Part shown: positions 5,734 to 10,387 of the stretch, piece by piece
Layout of the letters: each line of letters begins with the position of its first letter
How positions within the stretch are numbered: position 1 is the first letter of the stretch
Source: Rhodospirillaceae bacterium
Lineage (GTDB): Bacteria; Pseudomonadota; Alphaproteobacteria; DSM-16000; Inquilinaceae
DNA: 10,387 nt
Reading direction: 5' to 3'
Assembly: GCA_020425485.1 (NCBI GenBank)
Contig: JAGQRL010000282.1
Span: 1-10,387, forward strand
Made by a program: the position numbers and the translations under genes
The notes under the pieces: generated by a model
The model's input: only the letters and a program-made list of their open reading frames with translations
Database searches by the model: none
Told to the model about the DNA's origin: nothing

Positions 5734-6714
5734 GTGTTTCTGTGCATCGCAACCTGGGGGCGGCGGATCGGTGGCGTAGCACTCACCGTGGCGGCGCTGT
5801 GCCTGGTTGGCGTGTCCGCTGCGGCGGCACAGACCCTGTCTGTGGTGGCCACCACCTCGATGATCGCCGATGCCGCGCGCCAGGTGGGCGGCGACCGGGT
5901 GACGGTGACGGCCCTGATGGGGCCGGGCGTCGATCCCCATTCCTACCGGCAGACGCGCAGCGACATCGTGGCGATGACGCAGGCGGACCTGGTGCTGTGG
6001 CACGGGCTCTACCTGGAAGCCCAGCTTGAGGAATTCATGCTGGAGCTGACGCGGCGCATGCCCGTTGTGGCGGTGGGCGAAGCGGTGCCAATGGACGACC
6101 GGCTGGCCCACGACACCTACGAAAACCGCTTCGATCCCCATGTGTGGATGGACCCCAACCTGTGGCCCCATGTGGTGGAGGCGGTGCGCGACGCGCTGAC
6201 CGAGGCCGATGCCGAGGGGGCCGACATCTATGCCGCCAACGCAGCGGCGCATCTGGCGGAGATCGAGGACCTGGCGGACTACGGCCGCGAGGTGCTGGCC
6301 AGCGTGCCGCCGGAACACCGGGTGCTGGTGACCGCCCACGACGCGTTCCGCTATTTCGGCCGGGCCTACGGGTTCGAGGTGCTGGGCATCCAGGGCATCT
6401 CCACCGAAAGCGAAGCCGGCCTCCGGCGCATCGAGGAACTGGTGGACACCCTGGTGGGCCGCAACGTCGGCGCCGTCTTCATCGAAAGTTCGGTGTCCGA
6501 TCGCAATATCCGCGCGTTGATCGAAGGGGCGGAAGCCGAAGGCCATCAGGTCACCGTGGGGGCGGAGCTGTTCTCCGACGCCATGGGTGAACCGGGCACC
6601 TACGAAGGCACGTATATCGGCATGATCGACCACAACATCACGGCCATCGCCCGGGCCCTGGGCGGCACCGCCCCGGCCGATGGCATGCAGGGCCGCCTGG
6701 CTTCGGGCACCTGA
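5734..6714 (+). CDS. mntA: TroA/MntA-like periplasmic Mn/Zn-binding protein of an ABC importer
   Basis: High-affinity metal-binding protein (cluster A-I), 326 residues, feeding the downstream ATPase and permeases. A Sec signal peptide is visible (RR at 10-11, hydrophobic core 13-28, cleavage likely after AAAA at 32); no lipobox, so probably soluble in the periplasm. Predicted metal ligands are H69 (VDPHSY), H136 (DPHVWMD), H202 (VTAHDAF) and D282 (FSDAMG). This His-His-His-Asp set is that of Treponema TroA (recalled), whereas PsaA/MntC-type proteins use Glu in third place, so Mn2+ or Zn2+ are both possible; divergent mntR argues for Mn2+. No His-rich loop of the ZnuA kind is present. The start is GTG at 5734 with AGGG six bases upstream. 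The gap to the ATPase gene is 40 bp. Confidence 0.93.
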   Translation: MFLCIATWGRRIGGVALTVAALCLVGVSAAAAQTLSVVATTSMIADAARQVGGDRVTVTALMGPGVDPHSYRQTRSDIVAMTQADLVLWHGLYLEAQLEEFMLELTRRMPVVAVGEAVPMDDRLAHDTYENRFDPHVWMDPNLWPHVVEAVRDALTEADAEGADIYAANAAAHLAEIEDLADYGREVLASVPPEHRVLVTAHDAFRYFGRAYGFEVLGIQGISTESEAGLRRIEELVDTLVGRNVGAVFIESSVSDRNIRALIEGAEAEGHQVTVGAELFSDAMGEPGTYEGTYIGMIDHNITAIARALGGTAPADGMQGRLASGT

Positions 6715-6754
6715 GGCAACTGAGAGAACGGGAGTGAGGGAAGGGTAGACGCAG

Positions 6755-7564
6755 ATGGCACCGGTGGAACTGATCGCACGCTCAGGTGAGTTGGTGGAGG
6801 ACGGCCGCAAGGACGCCGCTCTGGCGATCCGCGGCCTGTCGGTGAGCTATGGCGCCAAGGCAGCGGTGTTTTCCGTGGACGCCACCCTGCCGGCCGGCTC
6901 CATGACCGCCATCGTCGGCCCCAACGGTGCCGGCAAATCCTCGCTGCTGAAGGGGGCGCTGGGCGTGGTGCCGCGCCTGTCCGGCGAGGTCACGGTGTTC
7001 GGCCGGCCCTTCAAGGAAGCGCGCCACCGCGTGGCCTATGTGCCCCAGCGCGCCAGCGTCGACTGGGACTTCCCCGCCCGCGTGATCGACGTCGTGCTGA
7101 TGGGCCTCTACCGCAAGATCGGCTGGATCCGGCTGGCCGGCCGCCGCCACCGGGAAACCGCCATGGCCTGCTTGGAGCGGGTGAACATGGCGGAGTTCGC
7201 CGAGCGGCAGATCGGCCAGCTTTCCGGCGGTCAGCAGCAGCGCGTGTTCCTCGCCCGCGCACTCGCCCAGGACGCCGACCTCTACCTGCTGGACGAGCCG
7301 CTGGCCGGTGTCGATGCCGCCACGGAGCGGGCGATCATCGCCGTGCTCCAGGAGGTGAAGGCGGCCGGGCGCACGGTGGTGTGCGTGCACCACGACCTTT
7401 CCACCGTGGCGCAGTATTTCGACCGGGTGCTGCTGATCAACCTGTCGAAGATCGCCGAAGGGCCGGTGGAAACCACCTTCACCGCGGACAACCTGCAGCA
7501 CACCTATGGCGGCCGCCTGGCCACCGCGCATGTGGAAGAGCTGGCGCTGGGCCGCGGCGCCTGA
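6755..7564 (+). CDS. mntB: MntB/TroB-like manganese/zinc ABC transporter ATP-binding protein
   Basis: Cytoplasmic ATPase of the metal importer, 269 residues, normal for the family. Walker A GPNGAGKS is at 55-62, the Q-loop at 98 within [20 protein letters not shown], a stretch characteristic of Mn/Zn/Fe ABC-3 systems. The signature LSGGQQQR is at 156-163, Walker B LYLLDEP at 176-182 and the H-loop CVHHDL at 210-215. All catalytic elements are intact. ATG at 6755; AGGG nine bases upstream within a purine-rich run. It lies 40 bp after the binding-protein gene and 30 bp before the first permease, in one transcription unit. Confidence 0.95.
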   Translation: MAPVELIARSGELVEDGRKDAALAIRGLSVSYGAKAAVFSVDATLPAGSMTAIVGPNGAGKSSLLKGALGVVPRLSGEVTVFGRPFKEARHRVAYVPQRASVDWDFPARVIDVVLMGLYRKIGWIRLAGRRHRETAMACLERVNMAEFAERQIGQLSGGQQQRVFLARALAQDADLYLLDEPLAGVDAATERAIIAVLQEVKAAGRTVVCVHHDLSTVAQYFDRVLLINLSKIAEGPVETTFTADNLQHTYGGRLATAHVEELALGRGA

Positions 7565-7594
7565 GCTGCCGGCGGTGCCTGAGGTGCCCGCGCG

Positions 7595-8812
7595 ATGACG
7601 CCGTTCGACCACTTCCTCCAGGCGCTCACCCTGCAGGGCGGCTACAACTCAGCACTGGTGGCCATCGGCGCTGGGCTGCTGGGGGCTGCCGCCGGCGGGG
7701 CCGGCAGCTTCATCTTCCTGCGCCGCCGCTCGCTGATTTCCGATGCCGTCAGCCACTCCACCCTGCCCGGCGTGTGCCTGGCCTTCCTCGCCATGGTGGC
7801 GCTTGGGGGCGACGGCCGCTGGCTGCCGGGCCTGCTGCTGGGATCGGCCCTGTCCTCGCTGATCGGCCTCGTCATGGTGGAATGGATCGCCCGGCGCACC
7901 CGGCTGAGCGAGGATGCCGCCATCGGCGCCGTGCTGTCGGTGTTCTTCGGCCTCGGCATCGTATTGCTGACGGTGATCCAGACGCTGTCCACCGGCCGCC
8001 AGGCGGGCTTGCAGAGCTTCCTGCTGGGCTCCACCGCCGGCATGCTGACCAGCGAAGCCGTCACCATCGCCGTCGCCGCTGCCCTGCTGGCGGTGCTGGT
8101 GTTCGCGCTGCGCCGGCCGATGACGCTGGTGGCCTTCGACCCGGACTTCGCCGCCACCACCGGGGTGAACGTGCGGCGCACCGATCTGGCGGCCATGGGC
8201 CTGGCGCTGCTGGTCACCGTGATCGGGCTGAAGGTGGTGGGGCTGATCCTGGTGGTGGCTCTGCTGATCATCCCGCCCGTCGCCGCGCGGTTCTGGACCG
8301 ACCGGGTGAGCCGCATGGTGCTGCTGGCGGTGCTGTTCGGCGGCCTCTCGGGCTATCTGGGGGCGGCGGTTTCGGCCACCGCCACGGCCCTGCCGACGGG
8401 ACCGATCATCGTGCTGACGGCCTTTGGCGCCTTCCTCGTCTCCGCCCTGTTCTCGCCGGTGCGCGGCGTGGTGTCTGCGGCACTGAGGCGCTGGCGCTTC
8501 CAGCGCCAGGTGCACCGCCGCCAGGGGCTGCTGGCCTTGGTGCGCGGCGAGCCGATCTATGACGGCCTGACGCTGCGGGTGCTGCGCCGTGGCGGCTTCA
8601 TCCGGCGCGACGGCGTGGCCACGCTGGAAGGCCGGGCGGCGGCAGCCAAGGCGGCCCTGGATGAGGCCCGCTGGTCGCTGGTGCGGCGCGAGCGCGCCGA
8701 CGACCCGGTGCTGGAGCGCTATGACGGCCTGACCCCGCTGGAAGACCTGCTGACGGCCGACGAAATCGCCGAGGTGGACCGCCGGTTGCCGAGCCCGGAA
8801 GGACTGGCGTGA
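7595..8812 (+). CDS. mntC: MntC/TroC-like metal ABC transporter permease with a C-terminal cytoplasmic tail
   Basis: ABC-3 family inner-membrane permease, 405 residues. The first ~290 residues are membrane-embedded, with repeated hydrophobic segments. Family motifs are DAVSHSTLPGV at 50-60 and VGLILVVALLIIPPVAARF at 215-233. The remaining ~115 residues (about 291-405) are hydrophilic and resemble a winged helix: LLALVRGEPIYDGLTLRVLR, GGFIRRDGVATLEGRAAAAK, then an acidic end. Standard ZnuB-type permeases are about 260-300 residues, but Bacillus MntC and TroC-like proteins are also longer. The tail could dock on the ATPase or sense metal; this is inference. ATG at 7595 with GAGGTG eight bases upstream. 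Its TGA shares a base with the ATG of the next permease (TGATG). Confidence 0.92.
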   Translation: MTPFDHFLQALTLQGGYNSALVAIGAGLLGAAAGGAGSFIFLRRRSLISDAVSHSTLPGVCLAFLAMVALGGDGRWLPGLLLGSALSSLIGLVMVEWIARRTRLSEDAAIGAVLSVFFGLGIVLLTVIQTLSTGRQAGLQSFLLGSTAGMLTSEAVTIAVAAALLAVLVFALRRPMTLVAFDPDFAATTGVNVRRTDLAAMGLALLVTVIGLKVVGLILVVALLIIPPVAARFWTDRVSRMVLLAVLFGGLSGYLGAAVSATATALPTGPIIVLTAFGAFLVSALFSPVRGVVSAALRRWRFQRQVHRRQGLLALVRGEPIYDGLTLRVLRRGGFIRRDGVATLEGRAAAAKAALDEARWSLVRRERADDPVLERYDGLTPLEDLLTADEIAEVDRRLPSPEGLA

Positions 8813-9723
8813 TGGGGGCGGAATTCGTCCAGCTCAGCCTGACGCCGATGCTGATCGGCATCCTGTCGGCCGTCGCCTGTGCCTTGCCCGGCAACTTCCT
8901 GCTGCTGCGCCGCCAGGCCCTGATCGGCGATGCCATCAGCCATGTGGTGCTGCCCGGCATCGTCGTGGCCTTCCTGGTCACCGGCACCGTCACCGCCTGG
9001 CCGATGATGCTGGGGGCGGGGGCGGCCGCCATCGTTGCGGTGCTGATGATCGAGGCGGTGAAGCGGCTTGGCCGGGTGGAGCCGGGGGCCGCCATGGGCC
9101 TGGTGTTCACCACCCTGTTCGCCGCCGGCGTGCTGCTGCTGGAGCAGTCGGACACCAGTTCGGTCCACCTGGATGTGGAGCATGCGCTCAACGGCAACCT
9201 GGAAAGCCTGATCTGGTTCGATGCCACCGGCTGGGGCTCGCTGCTCGACCCCGAGGCGCTGGCCGGGCTGCCGCCGCAACTGCCGCGGCTGGCCATCGTC
9301 ACGCTGGCGATCGGCCTGTTCCTGGCGCTCTTGTGGAAGGAGCTGGCGATGTCCACCTTCGATGCCGACTTCGCCCGCACGGTGGGGGTGCCCACGCGGC
9401 TGCTCGGCGGGGCGCTGGTGGTGCTGACGGCCATCGCCGCCGTTGCCGCCTTCGATGCCGTGGGCTCCATCATCGTCATCGCCATGTTCGTCTGCCCGCC
9501 CGCCGCCGCCCGGCTGATGACCGACCGGCTGGGCCGCCAGGTGGCCTGGAGCGTGCTGTTCGCCGTCGTCTCCGCCGTGCTGGGCTATGTGCTGGCCGGC
9601 TATGGGCCGGTGTGGCTGGGGGCTGCCAACTCCGTCAGTGCCGCCGGCATGATCGCCACGGTGGCCGGCGCCATCCTGTGGATCGCCTGCCTGGTCGCCC
9701 CGCGGCGCACCCGCCTCGCCTGA
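8812..9723 (+). CDS. mntD: MntD/TroD-like metal ABC transporter permease
   Basis: Second ABC-3 permease, 303 residues, expected to pair with the MntC-like protein as a heterodimer. Hydrophobic helices run along almost its whole length. Family motifs are GDAISHVVLPGIVVAFL near residues 39-55 and SIIVIAMFVCPPAAARLM near 219-236. The loop SVHLDVEHALNGNLESLIW near 117-135 is typical of TroD-type permeases. It lacks the hydrophilic tail of its partner. Start: ATG at 8812 overlaps the TGA of the previous gene and has GGAAGGA eight bases upstream; a GTG at 8809 would add one residue and has a shorter spacer. It is the last gene of the importer operon. Confidence 0.93.
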   Translation: MGAEFVQLSLTPMLIGILSAVACALPGNFLLLRRQALIGDAISHVVLPGIVVAFLVTGTVTAWPMMLGAGAAAIVAVLMIEAVKRLGRVEPGAAMGLVFTTLFAAGVLLLEQSDTSSVHLDVEHALNGNLESLIWFDATGWGSLLDPEALAGLPPQLPRLAIVTLAIGLFLALLWKELAMSTFDADFARTVGVPTRLLGGALVVLTAIAAVAAFDAVGSIIVIAMFVCPPAAARLMTDRLGRQVAWSVLFAVVSAVLGYVLAGYGPVWLGAANSVSAAGMIATVAGAILWIACLVAPRRTRLA

Positions 9724-9772
9724 TCCCAGCACCCATGGCCCGATGGTGTCCCATCTTCCAGGGGCGCTTCCC

Positions 9773-9838
9773 GCCCGCTCCCCCACCCGGCCGCCTAATA
9801 TTTTACAATGGCTTGGGCGGCCGGGTGAGGGAGCGGGC
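9773..9838. repeat. Large intergenic palindrome, possible bidirectional terminator
   Basis: Arms at 9773-9798 and 9813-9838 pair over 26 positions with one C-A mismatch and one G-T wobble. The loop is 14 bases and AT-rich (TATTTTACAATGGC). Two further outer pairs (9771-9840 and 9770-9841) follow a C-C mismatch. Read from the minus strand the C-A mismatch becomes a G-U pair. There is no U-tract on either side, so it is not a textbook intrinsic terminator. It begins 50 bases after the last importer gene and ends 58 bases before the next one. Confidence 0.7.
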
Positions 9839-9885
9839 CGGTGCAGACTGACCAGAAAATGCCCTAGGATGGCGGCAGATCATCC

Positions 9886-9891
9886 GGAGGG
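9886..9891 (+). promoter_or_regulatory. Strong ribosome-binding site of the CMD-family gene
   Basis: GGAGGG five bases before the ATG at 9897, fixing that start. No convincing -35/-10 pair was found upstream. TAGGAT (9865-9870) is a possible -10 without a -35. Confidence 0.55.
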
Positions 9892-9896
9892 ACCCC

Positions 9897-10280
9897 ATGG
9901 ACCAACACGACCTGTTCGAAAAGGGCCTGGCCCAGCGCAAGGCGACGCTGGGGGCCGAGTATGTGGAAAGGAACCTGGCGGCGGCGGACGAGTTCACCCG
10001 GCCGTTCCAGGAAGCCATGACCGCCTGGGCCTGGGGCTTCGGCTGGGGCGACGACGCCATCGACGCCAAGACGCGCTCGCTGATGAACCTGGCGATGATC
10101 GGCGCACTGGGCCGCATGCACGAATGGGAAGTGCATTGCCGCGGCGCCCTGAAGAACGGCGTGACCAAGGAGCAGATCCGTGCCGCCATCCACGTGGTCG
10201 GCATCTACTGCGGCGTGCCGATGGCGCTGGAATGCTTCCGCGTCGCCCGCAAGGTGCTGGAGGAGGCCGGGGAGCTGTAG
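9897..10280 (+). CDS. Carboxymuconolactone decarboxylase family protein (PcaC-like)
   Basis: Small cytoplasmic, mostly helical protein of 127 residues, the usual length for PcaC. The opening (about residues 8-42) and TRSLMNLAMIGALGRMHEWE follow PcaC closely, as do the C-terminal GALKNGVTKEQIRAAI and IYCGVPMALECFRVARKVL. PcaC converts gamma-carboxymuconolactone to beta-ketoadipate enol-lactone in protocatechuate degradation. H80, in the EWEVHCRGALKNG segment, is at the conserved histidine position, and there is no CXXC, so it is not an AhpD-type peroxidase partner. No other pca gene lies in the window, so the actual substrate is open, and many orphan members have unknown roles. ATG at 9897 with GGAGGG five bases upstream. 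It converges on the msrB-like gene with a 23-bp gap. Confidence 0.85.
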   Translation: MDQHDLFEKGLAQRKATLGAEYVERNLAAADEFTRPFQEAMTAWAWGFGWGDDAIDAKTRSLMNLAMIGALGRMHEWEVHCRGALKNGVTKEQIRAAIHVVGIYCGVPMALECFRVARKVLEEAGEL

Positions 10281-10303
10281 CGGGCGGGTGCTGCGCAGGG
10301 GGC

Positions 10304-10387
10304 CTAGCCCCGCGCGGCCTCTTCCACCTGGGGGATGAACTCGCCGTAGCCTTCGGCCTCCAGCTCCGCCAGGGGAATGAAGCGGAG
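10304..10387 (-). CDS. msrB: C-terminal end of a probable peptide-methionine (R)-S-oxide reductase (MsrB), partial
   Basis: The last 27 codons and the TAG stop of a minus-strand gene that continues beyond the window. The visible peptide begins LRFIPLAELEAEGYGEF and ends in EEAARG. The pattern LRFIP....EAEGYGEF matches the end of MsrB proteins (typically ...CxNSAxLxFxPxxxLxxEGYxxY, recalled). MsrB reduces methionine-R-sulfoxide in proteins. The catalytic cysteine, normally a few residues earlier, is outside the window, so activity and any MsrA fusion cannot be judged. Confidence 0.65.
   Translation of the reverse strand, partial: LRFIPLAELEAEGYGEFIPQVEEAARG

Noticed and set aside
5581..6810. 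409-codon minus-strand open frame opposite mntA
   Set aside because: Low-complexity composition typical of antisense frames, and it would run through the shared promoter region and the metal-binding protein gene.
7649..9786. Long minus-strand frames opposite the two metal permeases (288 and 355 codons)
   Set aside because: Antisense to well-recognised membrane proteins; products rich in H, Q, G and R without motifs.
9803..10204. Minus-strand frame opposite the CMD-family gene
   Set aside because: It runs through the large palindrome and is antisense to a gene with a strong ribosome-binding site and family motifs.

Overview
The window is GC-rich, with G or C at most third codon positions, several GTG starts and tightly packed, overlapping genes. 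Protein styles (a proteobacterial MntR, an FCD-type GntR regulator, a TroABCD-like Mn/Zn importer) suggest an alphaproteobacterium, perhaps Rhodospirillales. That placement is inference from gene style, not a database match. No rRNA, tRNA, CRISPR array, transposase or phage gene was seen. Both ends are cut inside genes, and no gene-free stretch exceeds 200 bases.

Left part (1-4602): a minus-strand operon encodes a polyamine-type ABC importer in the order binding protein (2453-3499), PotB/PotH-like permease (1478-2332), PotC/PotI-like permease (655-1485) and PotA-like ATPase (start at 658, cut by the window edge). The last three genes overlap or nearly touch. A strong hairpin (2397-2426) separates the binding-protein gene from the permeases and could give excess binding protein over membrane components. 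A GntR/FCD regulator with two winged-helix domains (3649-4602) is divergent from the operon and is its likely controller. The shared 149-bp region holds candidate promoters and a leader hairpin.

Middle (4630-5733): a minus-strand pair, mntR (5076-5540) and an overlapping YunG-like gene of unknown function (4630-5091). The YunG-like protein has a GQC...H...D pattern reminiscent of transglutaminase/papain-like enzymes. A 193-bp divergent region lies upstream of mntR. It carries a 20-bp imperfect palindrome resembling the MntR box and overlapping a TTGACT -35 element, plus a second palindrome that touches the ribosome-binding site of the next gene.

Right part (5734-9723): a plus-strand four-gene manganese (or Mn/Zn) ABC importer: TroA/MntA-like binding protein, ATPase, and two ABC-3 permeases, the first with a ~115-residue cytoplasmic tail that looks like a winged helix. 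MntR with its corepressor metal probably shuts this operon off by binding the palindrome. Downstream lies a very large palindrome (9773-9838), then a stand-alone carboxymuconolactone-decarboxylase-family gene (9897-10280), which converges on the last codons of an msrB-like gene (10304-10387, minus strand).

The systems themselves are of known types. The less ordinary points are the YunG-like gene coupled to mntR, the tandem-HTH FCD regulator, the tail on the first metal permease, and the several strong hairpins and palindromes between genes.
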